Assembly: GCF_900104415.1 (NCBI RefSeq)
Contig: NZ_FMXR01000014.1
Coordinates: 1-64,000, forward strand
Direction: 5' to 3'
DNA: 64,000 nucleotides
Source of the DNA: Eubacterium oxidoreducens
GTDB lineage: Bacteria > Bacillota > Clostridia > Lachnospirales > Lachnospiraceae
Part shown: piece by piece, positions 8,081-16,934 of the stretch
How the letters are laid out: every line of letters begins with the position of its first letter
Numbering within the stretch: the first letter of the stretch is position 1
Notes under the pieces: generated by a model
What the model saw: only the letters and a program-made list of their open reading frames with translations
Databases searched by the model: none
What the model was told of the DNA's origin: nothing
Program-made: the position numbers and the translations under genes

Positions 8081-9034
8081 TTACAATAACCCAAGTGTTC
8101 TTAAGATAAAGATCCACATTGTTAAAGTAAATGCCCCTAAAAGTGTTGTCGCCACGACAATACTTGCCGTAAGCGTTCCGTCATTTTTCATGTTTTTCGC
8201 CATAATATAGCAGCTTGGCGTTGCCGGTGCCGCAAGCATCACGACAAGAGCAATCATCTTCTCGCCATTAAAGCCCATCCAGATTGCCAGCGGTAAAAAT
8301 ATTGCCGCCTGAATCACAAGCTTAATCGCCGCTGCTACAAGCGTCGGCTTAATCTTTTTAATCGCCTTTCTGCCCTCAAATCCGGCTCCTAATCCAACAA
8401 GTGCCAACGGAGTTGCCATTGCCGCTACGGAATTAACTGATGTATCAATCATCTTTGGAAAGTCAATCCTAAGCAATGCCACCACTATACCAATGACAAT
8501 TGCAATAATAATCGGATTCTTCAAAATATTAATTCCCGCACTTTTTAATCGCTTTGCTCTGTCCAACTCTCCATTCGAATCATTTGCTTCTAAAGTCAGC
8601 ACAAGCACGGAATAGATATTATAAAGCGGAACGGCTCCAATAATCATTAACGGTCCCATTGCCGAACTTCCATATATATTTTGGATAAAGGCCAGTCCCA
8701 TCACCGCTGCACTACTTCGAAAAGAAGCTTGCACGAATGCACCAACCATCGTTTTATCCTTCATCACAAATTTTGCGACTGCATATATCACCCAAAAACA
8801 TAGTGACGTTGCAATCGCACAAAACAATACATACTTTATGTCAAACACGGCTCTGATATCAACGGTTGATAAGTCGCGAAACAATAACACCGGTAATGTA
8901 ACTTTGAAATTAAATTTATTAACAATCGTAACAAAATTATCATTCAAAAGGTTGATTCTTCGCAAAAAATATCCCAGAACCATTACCAGAAAGATTGGTA
9001 TTGTCGTGTTTAAACTAAAAAGCAGATTCTCCAT
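8081..9034 (-). CDS. AEC-family (auxin efflux carrier-like) permease
   Basis: The 317-residue membrane protein has about ten hydrophobic helices in two halves, typical of AEC transporters (TIPIFLVMVLGYFLRR at the N-terminus, ASFRSSAAVMGLAFIQNIYG in the middle, LAAPATPSCYIMAKNMKNDG near the C-terminus). Bacterial members export or exchange organic acids such as malate, or take part in amino acid transport; the substrate here is unknown. It lies between folA and ilvB with gaps of 26 and 28 nt, so co-transcription with thyA-folA and ilvBN is likely. A branched-chain amino or keto acid substrate is possible only by neighbourhood. Confidence 0.85.
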   Translation of the reverse strand: MENLLFSLNTTIPIFLVMVLGYFLRRINLLNDNFVTIVNKFNFKVTLPVLLFRDLSTVDIRAVFDIKYVLFCAIATSLCFWVIYAVAKFVMKDKTMVGAFVQASFRSSAAVMGLAFIQNIYGSSAMGPLMIIGAVPLYNIYSVLVLTLEANDSNGELDRAKRLKSAGINILKNPIIIAIVIGIVVALLRIDFPKMIDTSVNSVAAMATPLALVGLGAGFEGRKAIKKIKPTLVAAAIKLVIQAAIFLPLAIWMGFNGEKMIALVVMLAAPATPSCYIMAKNMKNDGTLTASIVVATTLLGAFTLTMWIFILRTLGLL

Positions 9035-9060
9035 GAACTTACACTTCCTAAATCTTTCTG

Positions 9061-9549
9061 TTATTTTCGTACATACTTTACAAATGTATATTCCAAATCA
9101 AAGTATGTATTCTCATCACTATACTCGGCCACTTCCCAGTCTTTGCTTTCATCAAGATTCGGAAAATATGCATCTGCCTGATAAGTATAATTAATCTTTG
9201 TAATATGTGCTACCTCACACCAGTCCACCAATTGTTTGTAGATGGTCTCTCCGCCGATTATATAAACATCCTCAGACGGATATGCCGCCAATACTTCCTT
9301 TAGTTCTTCTTGCGAATGAACTACCGTTACGTCCTTAGGCTGATAATCTTTCTGACGTGTGAGCACGATATTGACTCGTTTTGGAAGTGGTTTACCACCC
9401 GGAAATGACTCTAGCGTCTTTCTCCCCATCACAATCACTTTACCGGTTGTATGCTCCCGAAAGAACTTCATATCCTCCGGTATACTGACCAAAAGTTTAT
9501 TATCCAACCCGATTGCCCAATTCTTATCTACTGCTGCAATTAAATTCAT
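9061..9549 (-). CDS. folA: Dihydrofolate reductase
   Basis: The enzyme reduces dihydrofolate to tetrahydrofolate with NADPH. The 162-residue protein has the full set of motifs: MNLIAAVDKNWAIGLDNKLL, the acidic residue in IPEDMKFF, VIVMGRKTLESFPGGKPLP, NIVLTR, and VYIIGGETIYKQ near the end. It starts at ATG 9549 with AAGGAGAAAGAATC upstream and follows thyA after 12 nt. The pairing is functional, since ThyA makes dihydrofolate that FolA recycles. Confidence 0.95.
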   Translation of the reverse strand: MNLIAAVDKNWAIGLDNKLLVSIPEDMKFFREHTTGKVIVMGRKTLESFPGGKPLPKRVNIVLTRQKDYQPKDVTVVHSQEELKEVLAAYPSEDVYIIGGETIYKQLVDWCEVAHITKINYTYQADAYFPNLDESKDWEVAEYSDENTYFDLEYTFVKYVRK

Positions 9550-9561
9550 GATTCTTTCTCC

Positions 9562-10410
9562 TTAGATTGCAATTGGAATATCTGTAATCTGTGGTCCGGT
9601 TACATAATCTTCCACTGTAATATCCTTTGTCGTAAACTGATAAAAATCTTTTATGTCCGGATTCAAGGTTACCTTTGGAGCCGGATACTGCTCCCGTGTA
9701 ATCAATTCTTTCACAAGCGGAATATGACGGTCATAGATATGCGCATCCGCAATCACATGCACAAACTCTCCGACCCGCATATCATTTACCTGTGCCAGCA
9801 TATGGAGCAACATCGCATATTGACACACATTCCAATTATTCGCAGCCAGAATATCCTGTGATCTTTGATTCAAAATTCCATTTAAGGTAAGCTTGTCGTC
9901 TCCTTTTTTCTGCGTGACGTTAAATGTCATGCTATATGCACAAGGATAAAGATGCATTTCATGCAAATCCTGATGCACATAAATATTTGTCATGATTCGT
10001 CTTGAAAACGGATTGTGTTTTAAATCATATAACACTCGATCCACCTGATCGAACATGCCTTCTTTATATTGATGCTTTACTCCCATCTGGTATCCATAGG
10101 CCTTTCCAATTGATCCAGACTCATCTGCCCATTCATCCCAGACATGAGAATTAAGATCTTGAATATTATTAGACTTCTTTTGCCAAATCCAAAGCATCTC
10201 ATCTGTCGCACTCTTAATTGCTGTCTTTCTGAGCGTTATCGCCGGAAATTCCTTCGATAAATCATAACGATTGACAACCCCAAACTGCTTAATCGTATAA
10301 GCACTTGTCCCATCCGGCCAGACCGGACGTACTTTTTCACCTTCTGTGCTGCATCCATTTTCCAAAATATCCTTGCACATATCAACAAAAATCTGATCTG
10401 CTGCGCTCAT
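9562..10410 (-). CDS. thyA: Thymidylate synthase
   Basis: It converts dUMP to dTMP with methylene-tetrahydrofolate. The protein (282 residues) shows FPAITLRKTAIKS, the catalytic cysteine at about residue 157 in LYPCAYSM, NQRSQDILAANNWN, and the C-terminal DAHIYDRH. The classical PCH...QF context is changed to PCAYSM, and NNWN replaces the common PFN, so it belongs to a divergent ThyA branch seen in Clostridia rather than the E. coli-like branch. It is not ThyX. The start at 10410 has AAAAGGAGT upstream. It heads the thyA-folA pair and lies 33 nt after the secreted NlpC/P60 gene. Confidence 0.92.
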   Translation of the reverse strand: MSAADQIFVDMCKDILENGCSTEGEKVRPVWPDGTSAYTIKQFGVVNRYDLSKEFPAITLRKTAIKSATDEMLWIWQKKSNNIQDLNSHVWDEWADESGSIGKAYGYQMGVKHQYKEGMFDQVDRVLYDLKHNPFSRRIMTNIYVHQDLHEMHLYPCAYSMTFNVTQKKGDDKLTLNGILNQRSQDILAANNWNVCQYAMLLHMLAQVNDMRVGEFVHVIADAHIYDRHIPLVKELITREQYPAPKVTLNPDIKDFYQFTTKDITVEDYVTGPQITDIPIAI

Positions 10411-10443
10411 TATTTCCCTACTCCTTTTCCCTGTTCCTATAAA

Positions 10444-11886
10444 CTATGGCCGACCATAGATTGGTGTTCTTGATTCCGTCGCAATAGAATACTCCAGATA
10501 ACCATCATATCTGGCAACCCATGTTGTCGTTACATTGGCACTTCCATCGCTGTTAAATGATGTGAAACGATATCCGGTAAACATCTCAATGTGATAGATT
10601 CCTTTATATCGTCCATTACTTTCGCCGGTCTTAAAAATTACATCGCCCGCCTGTAAAGCATATTTCTTAATCTTCGATATCGTAATCTTTCCTTTCAGCT
10701 TACCATGCTTACTTAAATACTTTGCAATACTTGCCGCAACCGGTGCCCAACCTTTTTTCACACCAAAATAGATTCCCTGCGGTGCATATGCTCTCCATAC
10801 CAGCGAAGAACAATCATAATAACCTTTACTCATTCGTTTTGCCTGTGAATATGAGCTGGAACTGTATATACTCTTCGCTTTCTTAATTGCCTTATATTTC
10901 TTCTTTGACGTTACATTAACGGCACTTCCGTATTTCTTTCCGTTAACCACGGCTGTAATAATTGCCGTCCCGGCCTTTTTGGCGGTAATCTTACCGCTAC
11001 TATTGATGGTTGCCACCTTCGTATTCGAAGATGTCCATGTAATCGCGCTATTGTCCACCGTATTCGAACTACTGTCCGTCGACTTCATCTTAAGTGTCAC
11101 TTTCTGACCCGTATACATAAGAACCGATGTGCTGGAAATATAACATTTTGAAATCTTGACTTTAAGCTTTAATTTCACATAAGAATTATCCGCCCTGTTA
11201 TAAAAACTTAACGTTATAGTCTCGCTACCGGTCTTTTTAAAGACAAATGTAATCTTATTATCTGCTATCGTCCAGGATGAAATTTTTGAAGTAGAAGCTG
11301 ACTCGGTCAAAGTAATGTCCGATTTTGAAAATGTATAATGCGTGCCGACCAAAGATACGCTTCCCTTTACCGTCGAAGAACTATTCTTATCGCTATAAAC
11401 ATTCAAGGTTGTGGAACTAAGAGCCAGCGTACTCAAATCTTTAAATACCGCAACCGTTACCGAATAGCTGAATGTTTCCGTTTCCCAACTGCTATTCTCC
11501 CAATAATAATAGTATCCTTCAACCGTAAGATTCGTTACGCCCTCGCTAAGCGTGGTATACTTTCCCTGATTGTCTACTGTCATCACAGATTCTTTATTCA
11601 CGGTATACCCGGTTACGTAGACACTAGAATTCGAATCATAGTTTGCATACTTTTGACTGCCATCGGATGTTAGCACTTCACTAAGATCAACATCAAATTT
11701 CAGCACACCACTTACATCATAATCAAGTTCAAGTGTGTTCCCGGTGATTGTTGATACAATGTCTCCTGAGTCCGGTGTCTCTATTGCACTTACCGTTGTT
11801 CCGGTTATTAAACCTGCTCCTATTGTAGCAACCAATAATGTTACCATTAATAACCCTGCTATACATTTTGTTTTTAGCTTCATCAT
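10444..11886 (-). CDS. Secreted NlpC/P60-type cell-wall peptidase with Ig-like (Big2) domain
   Basis: The 480-residue protein starts with a signal peptide (CIAGLLMVTLLVATIGAGL...SA), continues with repetitive Ser/Thr-rich beta regions, then a bacterial Ig-like Big2 domain (STSVLMYTGQKVTLKM, ITWTSSNTKVATINSSGKIT, GTAIITAVVNGK). It ends with an NlpC/P60-like papain fold with candidate catalytic Cys359 in YDCSSLVWRAY and His432 in YHIEMF. Such enzymes cut peptide stems of peptidoglycan during growth or division. It has its own promoter upstream. The ATG at 11883 is an equally possible start. The third catalytic residue was not located. Confidence 0.82.
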   Translation of the reverse strand: MMKLKTKCIAGLLMVTLLVATIGAGLITGTTVSAIETPDSGDIVSTITGNTLELDYDVSGVLKFDVDLSEVLTSDGSQKYANYDSNSSVYVTGYTVNKESVMTVDNQGKYTTLSEGVTNLTVEGYYYYWENSSWETETFSYSVTVAVFKDLSTLALSSTTLNVYSDKNSSSTVKGSVSLVGTHYTFSKSDITLTESASTSKISSWTIADNKITFVFKKTGSETITLSFYNRADNSYVKLKLKVKISKCYISSTSVLMYTGQKVTLKMKSTDSSSNTVDNSAITWTSSNTKVATINSSGKITAKKAGTAIITAVVNGKKYGSAVNVTSKKKYKAIKKAKSIYSSSSYSQAKRMSKGYYDCSSLVWRAYAPQGIYFGVKKGWAPVAASIAKYLSKHGKLKGKITISKIKKYALQAGDVIFKTGESNGRYKGIYHIEMFTGYRFTSFNSDGSANVTTTWVARYDGYLEYSIATESRTPIYGRP

Positions 11887-11941
11887 AACCTAACCTTTCG
11901 CATAACTATTTCAACCCACTTTTCTAAATACAATCCTCTAT

Positions 11942-11971
11942 ATTATACACTCTAAGCCCTACTTCCTGCAA
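11942..11971 (-). promoter_or_regulatory. Sigma-A promoter for the NlpC/P60 gene
   Basis: On the minus strand TTGCAG and TATAAT are separated by 18 nt, about 55-85 nt upstream of the start. Confidence 0.65.
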
Positions 11972-12025
11972 GGCATAAGGGATTGGGAATATCAACAGTT
12001 TTTTCCTGTATTTCAGGAAAAGACT

Positions 12026-12053
12026 TTGCGTTTTGAACAATATTGTGTATAAT
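12026..12053 (+). promoter_or_regulatory. Candidate promoter for the small membrane protein gene at 12109
   Basis: TTGCGT and a perfect TATAAT are 16 nt apart, ending 55 nt before the start codon. A short palindrome (TTTTCCTG/CAGGAAAA, about 12000-12020) lies just upstream and could be an operator or a weak terminator. Confidence 0.55.
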
Positions 12054-12108
12054 ATTTCATGAACATTTTTACGATGTTCATTATTTCAACTATTAAAGGA
12101 GAATTCCT

Positions 12109-12351
12109 ATGAGTCAGGCTAAGGTAGACCGTTATAAACAAGAAAAAGCAAATCGCAAGCAGATTATGGCAAAGCAAAAAAGGCAGAGTTTTTTCGGAAA
12201 ACTGATTTTTCTTTTAATTCTTGCTGCAATTGTTGTCTGGGCAGTATTTTCTATAAAAAGCTACATCGAATCCAACACAGAAGTCACTAAAACTTATGTG
12301 AATCTGGATGCCTTGACAGACTACTTATACGGTACAGATACAGAAGAATAA
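12109..12351 (+). CDS. Small single-pass membrane protein, function unknown
   Basis: The 80-residue protein has a strongly basic N-terminus (KVDRYKQEKANRKQIMAKQKR), one transmembrane helix (LIFLLILAAIVVWAVFSI) and an acidic C-terminal tail, so the N-terminus is predicted to be cytoplasmic. AAAGGAGAATTCCT before the ATG is a good ribosome site. The gene stands alone between its own promoter and a strong terminator. I recognise no family. Confidence 0.75.
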   Translation: MSQAKVDRYKQEKANRKQIMAKQKRQSFFGKLIFLLILAAIVVWAVFSIKSYIESNTEVTKTYVNLDALTDYLYGTDTEE

Positions 12352-12437
12352 AAAATCCTCTCGAATGTAATGTGAGCCCCCAAAAAGTCTAACTTTTTGG
12401 TCAGTACAATCACTACATTTCGAGAGGATTTTTTTAT
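12349..12437. terminator. Bidirectional terminator between convergent genes
   Basis: A long stem pairs AAATCCTCTCGAATGTAATG with CTACATTTCGAGAGGATTT (a few mismatches), flanked by A- and T-runs, with an inner hairpin CCAAAAAG/CTTTTTGG at its top. It serves the genes ending at 12351 and 12438. Confidence 0.85.
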
Positions 12438-12944
12438 TTACGAAACCACATTACCAATCACACCGTAAGATACGATACACATGATAGCGGTCGCCATGCA
12501 TAATCCAAGCAAAATTGCAAGAACTGCTTTTTTCGTATTCACTTCAAAAACTGCTGCCAAAAGCGAACCTGTCCATCCGCCGGTTCCCGGAATCGGAATC
12601 CCGACAAACAAAAACAGCCCCAAAAATTCATATTTCTCAATCTTATGCTTATTCTTAACAGCCTTATCTTCTATCCAGTTTCCTACTTTTGCAAAAAAAC
12701 GAAGTCGCGAATTTTTCATTGCCTTAATTATTCGCTTAATAAACAACAAAACAAACGGAAGCGGAACAATATTACCAGCAATACAGATTGGAATCGCTTT
12801 CGCCATCGGAATCTGCAATAACGTAGATGCCAGGATTCCGCCTCGCAATTCCACAATCGGAAACATCGAAATGATAAAACATAAAACTTCCTTTGATATG
12901 TACTGCCCCCAATGCATGGTAAACCATGTTACTAAGCTCTCCAC
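12438..12944 (-). CDS. Small multidrug export protein family membrane protein (COG2426-like)
   Basis: This 168-residue protein has about five hydrophobic helices and the family landmarks FPIVELRGGILAS and FVGIPIPGTGGWTGSLLAA. Members are annotated as small multidrug exporters; direct transport evidence is weak across the family. The start codon is GTG 12944 with AGGAGAATTATA upstream. It starts 10 nt after the hisC stop codon and may be co-transcribed with it. Confidence 0.8.
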   Translation of the reverse strand: MESLVTWFTMHWGQYISKEVLCFIISMFPIVELRGGILASTLLQIPMAKAIPICIAGNIVPLPFVLLFIKRIIKAMKNSRLRFFAKVGNWIEDKAVKNKHKIEKYEFLGLFLFVGIPIPGTGGWTGSLLAAVFEVNTKKAVLAILLGLCMATAIMCIVSYGVIGNVVS

Positions 12945-12954
12945 TATAATTCTC

Positions 12955-14010
12955 CTATCTCATATAATTTTTCAAAAATTCAAACAACCTCTCCATCTCT
13001 TCATCTGTTCCAATCGTAATTCGAAGATAATTATCAATTCTCGGTTTATCAAAATAACGAACGAAGATATGCTTCTCTTTTAACGCCTCAAACAGCTTCT
13101 TCGCTTCATATTTCGGATGTGATGCGAAAATAAAATTGCTCTTAGAATCCGGAAAGACAAAGCCCAATTCGCGCAGTTGCTCCTTCGTCCTTTCTCTGGT
13201 TGCAATAATTTTCTTTCTGGTCTGTTCAAAATACACATCATCTTTTATGGCTTCTACGCCCATCACAATAGAAGTTCGATTCATCGTATAAGAATTAAAA
13301 GAATACTTCACATCATTAAGATATCCTATCATCTTCTCATTGCCGATTGCCCAGCCAATCCTCATTCCTGCCATAGACCGTGACTTTGACATTGTCTGCA
13401 CAACCAAAAGGTTATCATATTTTCCAACAAGTGACAACGCACTTTCAGCGCCAAAATCGACATATGCTTCATCCACAATCACTGCAACATCCGGGTTCGC
13501 AGCGACAATTTCTTCAATACCGGCGATTGGCAGCTGTGCTCCCGTCGGTGCATTTGGATTCGGGAAGATAATTCCTCCATTTTCCGTCTTGTAATCCTCA
13601 ATATCAATTTCAAAATCCTGTGTAAGCGGCTTCGTCTCATAAGGAATCCGAAACACATCTGCCCATACATCGTAAAATGAATATGTAATATCCGGAAAGA
13701 TAATTGGCTTGTCACTGTTAAAAAAAGTCAAAAATGACATTGCAAGCACATCATCCGATCCAACGCCAACAAATACCTGTGACGGCTTTACGTGATAATA
13801 ATCCGCAATAGCTTCAACCAAATCGCTTGCAGCCGGATCCGGATACATCCGCATCGAATCCATTTCCATCTGTTTTAAAGCCTGCTCCACTTTTGGAGAA
13901 GGCGGATAAGGATTCTCATTTGTATTTAATTTAATTTTATCTTTGATTTGTGGCTGTTCTCCCGGCGTATACGGCACTACCCTGCGAACAAACCTTTCAT
14001 ATCCACTCAT
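12955..14010 (-). CDS. hisC: Histidinol-phosphate aminotransferase (HisC-like)
   Basis: This class I/II PLP aminotransferase (351 residues) shows the HisC pattern: KLNTNENPYPPSP near the N-terminus, VGVGSDDVLA, the FPNPNAPTGA loop, VIVDEAYVDF, and SKSRSMAGMRIGWAIG with the PLP lysine. In histidine synthesis it converts imidazole-acetol phosphate to histidinol phosphate; many HisC-like proteins also take aromatic amino acids. No other his genes are in the window, so the exact substrate is uncertain. It overlaps the preceding aminotransferase by ATGA, implying coupled translation. Confidence 0.85.
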   Translation of the reverse strand: MSGYERFVRRVVPYTPGEQPQIKDKIKLNTNENPYPPSPKVEQALKQMEMDSMRMYPDPAASDLVEAIADYYHVKPSQVFVGVGSDDVLAMSFLTFFNSDKPIIFPDITYSFYDVWADVFRIPYETKPLTQDFEIDIEDYKTENGGIIFPNPNAPTGAQLPIAGIEEIVAANPDVAVIVDEAYVDFGAESALSLVGKYDNLLVVQTMSKSRSMAGMRIGWAIGNEKMIGYLNDVKYSFNSYTMNRTSIVMGVEAIKDDVYFEQTRKKIIATRERTKEQLRELGFVFPDSKSNFIFASHPKYEAKKLFEALKEKHIFVRYFDKPRIDNYLRITIGTDEEMERLFEFLKNYMR

Positions 14011-15212
14011 GATTTTTTTCCTTTCAAATTGTACTCTTTGGCTAACGCAGCAAATGCATCTTTGGCATGTTCAATCACTTCCGGTTGTACACAATATGCA
14101 AGTCTTACATATCCCGGACAGTGAAATGTTGTTCCATTCACCATCATAATATGATGTCTCTTTCCTGCTTCCACAAAAGCTTTTTCATCTCTAGTTGGTG
14201 ACTTTACAAACAAATAAAATGTCCCTTGCGGATACACACACTCAAATCCAAGCTCTGTCAGCATTTCATATAAGGCTTTCCGATTACGGTTATAGAATTC
14301 AACATCCGTCTTTTCATCCAGGCAACGCGCAACTGCCTTTTGCATCAAAGATGGTGCATTGATAAATCCACATATTCTGTTTGCAATCGTAAGCGCCGCA
14401 ATCATCGCATCAAAATCCGCCATTTCATCCGGAATCACCATATATCCGATTCTCTCTCCCGGCAAAGACAAGGACTTGCTAAACGAATATGTCACAAACG
14501 TATTTGCATAATACTTCGTCAAAAACACAGTAGAAAGTCCATCATAAATCAATTCCCGATACGGTTCATCAGAAATTATATAAATCTCATGACCATATTC
14601 TCTTTGTTTTTCTTCCAGAATTGCTGCAATCTTCTTAATCGTCTCTTCCGAATACACTACACCCGTTGGATTTACCGGATTATTGATAATAAGCGCTTTC
14701 GTCTTTGGAGAGATTTTTCTTTTCAGATCCTCAAAATCCGGTTGAAAGGTTTCATAATCCGGATCAATCGTCACAAGATTGCCTCGCCAGTTACCGATAT
14801 AATTTCTATATTCCGTAAAATACGGTGCAAATACTGCCATCTCATCGCCAGGATCGATAATCGTCTTCAAAATCACATTGATTGCTCCGGCTGCACCTAC
14901 TGTCATAATTATATTTCGCTGATTCAAAGAAACCCCAAATCGCTTGTTCAGATGCTTAGCAATTGCACTACGCACCTCAGGATATCCGGCATTATCCATA
15001 TATCCATGTAACTTTGTGGTGTCTTTTTCTTCTTCAATAATATCAAGCATTGCCTGTGTAAATGCTTCCGGAACCGGTGTAACCGGATTGCCAAGTGAAA
15101 AATCATATACATTTTCACTTCCCACCCTTTTGGCAAGTTCCATTCCTTCTGTAAACATTGCACGAATCGCAGAACTATTTGCCACATCTTCCTGAATTTG
15201 TTTCGACAGCAT
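14007..15212 (-). CDS. Class I/II PLP-dependent aminotransferase (AspC/AlaT-like)
   Basis: The 401-residue enzyme shows the family motifs: YDFSLGNPVTPVP, MTVGAAGAINVILKTI, NNPVNPTGVVYS, YIISDEPYREL, SFSKSLSLPGERIGYM with the PLP lysine, and VRLAYC with the carboxylate-binding Arg. It is similar to aspartate/alanine/aromatic aminotransferases; substrate specificity cannot be read with confidence. I chose ATG 15212, with AAGGA seven bases upstream; ATG 15218 is an alternative. The frame extends to 15341 but has no good site there. The 5' leader carries a perfect GCGCC/GGCGC hairpin at 15240-15254. It is coupled to hisC by a four-base overlap. Confidence 0.85.
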   Translation of the reverse strand: MLSKQIQEDVANSSAIRAMFTEGMELAKRVGSENVYDFSLGNPVTPVPEAFTQAMLDIIEEEKDTTKLHGYMDNAGYPEVRSAIAKHLNKRFGVSLNQRNIIMTVGAAGAINVILKTIIDPGDEMAVFAPYFTEYRNYIGNWRGNLVTIDPDYETFQPDFEDLKRKISPKTKALIINNPVNPTGVVYSEETIKKIAAILEEKQREYGHEIYIISDEPYRELIYDGLSTVFLTKYYANTFVTYSFSKSLSLPGERIGYMVIPDEMADFDAMIAALTIANRICGFINAPSLMQKAVARCLDEKTDVEFYNRNRKALYEMLTELGFECVYPQGTFYLFVKSPTRDEKAFVEAGKRHHIMMVNGTTFHCPGYVRLAYCVQPEVIEHAKDAFAALAKEYNLKGKKS

Positions 15213-15355
15213 TTTCATTTCCTTCTTTCCTAACTTTTCGCGCCAAACAGGCGCATTCACGTTCTTAACTTTATCACTTTTGTGCGTTAAAGTAAAGACT
15301 AACGACCGCAAGTATGCTATACTTATTTTAGATTCTGACAAGGGGGAATAAGATT

Positions 15356-16900
15356 ATGAAACTTGTACGTTCTTTGCTTTTAGGAGGCAAAATCCGTTTC
15401 TTATTAATGGGAATATTTTTTGCCTTTTTATTACTGTTTACAATGAATTTTCATGTAGCAGCAGACATTGTCGAAGAGGAATCCATTACCGCAACGGCTA
15501 AGTACACGGCCAGCACCGGTGTTACCATTTCTTTTTCTGCAAGTTCTTCAGACAACTGCTATTCCATCAAAAGGTCCTACTCCAAAAACGGGGATTACCT
15601 GGAGATTCAAAAGCTCACTTCTTTAGAAGGAGACGTTTCTTATATTGACAAATCAATCAGCGAAGGCAACATCTACTACTATCGCATTGATCAGATTATC
15701 GACGATACCATCGCAGTAAGCTCTGAGCCAATTTGCGTTAAGATTGTTCTGTCTGCGCCAACTTCCGTCAAAACCCAAATCAAATCCACAAAAAAAGTAA
15801 AGATTAGCTGGAAGGCTGTTACAGGCGCCGATCAATACGTCGTCTATAAAAGCACTTCCAAATCCGGCACTTACAAAAAACTGAAAACAACTACCAAAAC
15901 TTCTTGTATCGATAAATCCACAACCGCCGGCAAGGCTTTTTATTATAAAGTTGTTGCAAAGAAAACATCCGCTTCCTGGGCCAAAAGCGCCTACTCGAAA
16001 GTTGCAGCTGCTTACCAAAAACCGGCCGCAACAACTGTATCTGCTTCTTCACGCAACAGTAAAATCTATCTAAGCTGGACCAAAGTCAGCGGCGCACAAA
16101 AATATTTTATCTATAGAAAAGTCGCCGGTTCTAAGTACAAACTGATTAAAAAGAGCAAAAAACTATCCTATACCGACAAACATGTCGATGTTGGCAAAAT
16201 CTATAAATACAAGGTTATCGCCATCTACAAAGCCGATGGCAAAAAAATCAAAAGCGATTCTAGCAATATTACAAAGCTTCGCTGCAACAAGATTGATCCA
16301 AACGGCAAAATGATTGCTTTGACATTTGATGACGGCCCTGGTCCTTATACAAACGCGATCTTAAACTGCCTAAAAAAATATGATGCACGAGCAACATTCT
16401 TTGTCGTTGGTTCCAATGCCAAAAATTATAAAAGCATTTTGAAAAAGGCAGATTCTATAGGATGCGAAATCGGCAATCATACCTACTCTCATCCATATCT
16501 GTCCCATCTTAGCGCAGCAGGTGTGAAAGCACAAATGAGCAAAACCGACAGTATTGTAAAAAGTGCAACAGGGCACAAAACAACCCTAATGCGAACACCT
16601 TATGGTGCTTTCAACTCAACAGTCAAATCCTCCGTCGGTAAACCGATTATCCTTTGGTCCGTTGATACATTGGATTGGAAGACACGAAGCACCTCCCAAA
16701 CACTAAACTGCGTTATGAACAATGCCAAGGACGGCGATATCATCTTAATGCATGATATTCATAAGCCGACCAAAGATGCTGTTCTTTTAATGGTTCCGCG
16801 TCTGGTAAAGAAGGGGTATCAGCTAGTTACCGTCAGCGAACTCGCTCAATATCGAGGCTATAACTTAAAAAAAGGAAATGTTTACCACAGCCTGCGCTAA
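15356..16900 (+). CDS. Secreted polysaccharide (peptidoglycan/chitin-type) deacetylase with FN3-like repeats
   Basis: The 514-residue protein begins with a signal or anchor helix (FLLMGIFFAFLLLFTMNF), then three lysine-rich fibronectin-III-like repeats (for example VKISWKAVTGADQYVVYKS and IYLSWTKVSGAQKYFIYRK). It ends with a NodB deacetylase domain containing all five motifs: TFDDGPGPYT with the metal Asp, HTYSHPYLS, RTPYGAF, WSVDTLDW and LMHDIH. The domain removes N-acetyl groups from wall glycan strands, usually giving lysozyme resistance. The strongly basic repeats suggest binding to the anionic wall. AGGGGGAATAAGATT precedes the ATG. The GGDEF gene follows by 34 nt. Confidence 0.88.
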   Translation: MKLVRSLLLGGKIRFLLMGIFFAFLLLFTMNFHVAADIVEEESITATAKYTASTGVTISFSASSSDNCYSIKRSYSKNGDYLEIQKLTSLEGDVSYIDKSISEGNIYYYRIDQIIDDTIAVSSEPICVKIVLSAPTSVKTQIKSTKKVKISWKAVTGADQYVVYKSTSKSGTYKKLKTTTKTSCIDKSTTAGKAFYYKVVAKKTSASWAKSAYSKVAAAYQKPAATTVSASSRNSKIYLSWTKVSGAQKYFIYRKVAGSKYKLIKKSKKLSYTDKHVDVGKIYKYKVIAIYKADGKKIKSDSSNITKLRCNKIDPNGKMIALTFDDGPGPYTNAILNCLKKYDARATFFVVGSNAKNYKSILKKADSIGCEIGNHTYSHPYLSHLSAAGVKAQMSKTDSIVKSATGHKTTLMRTPYGAFNSTVKSSVGKPIILWSVDTLDWKTRSTSQTLNCVMNNAKDGDIILMHDIHKPTKDAVLLMVPRLVKKGYQLVTVSELAQYRGYNLKKGNVYHSLR

Positions 16901-16934
16901 AAATACATACAAATTATCACATCAGAGGTGAGCT

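Noticed and set aside
14340-15011. 223-aa plus-strand frame opposite the aminotransferase
   Set aside because: Arg/Ile-rich antisense frame with no ribosome site; the minus-strand gene has full family motifs.
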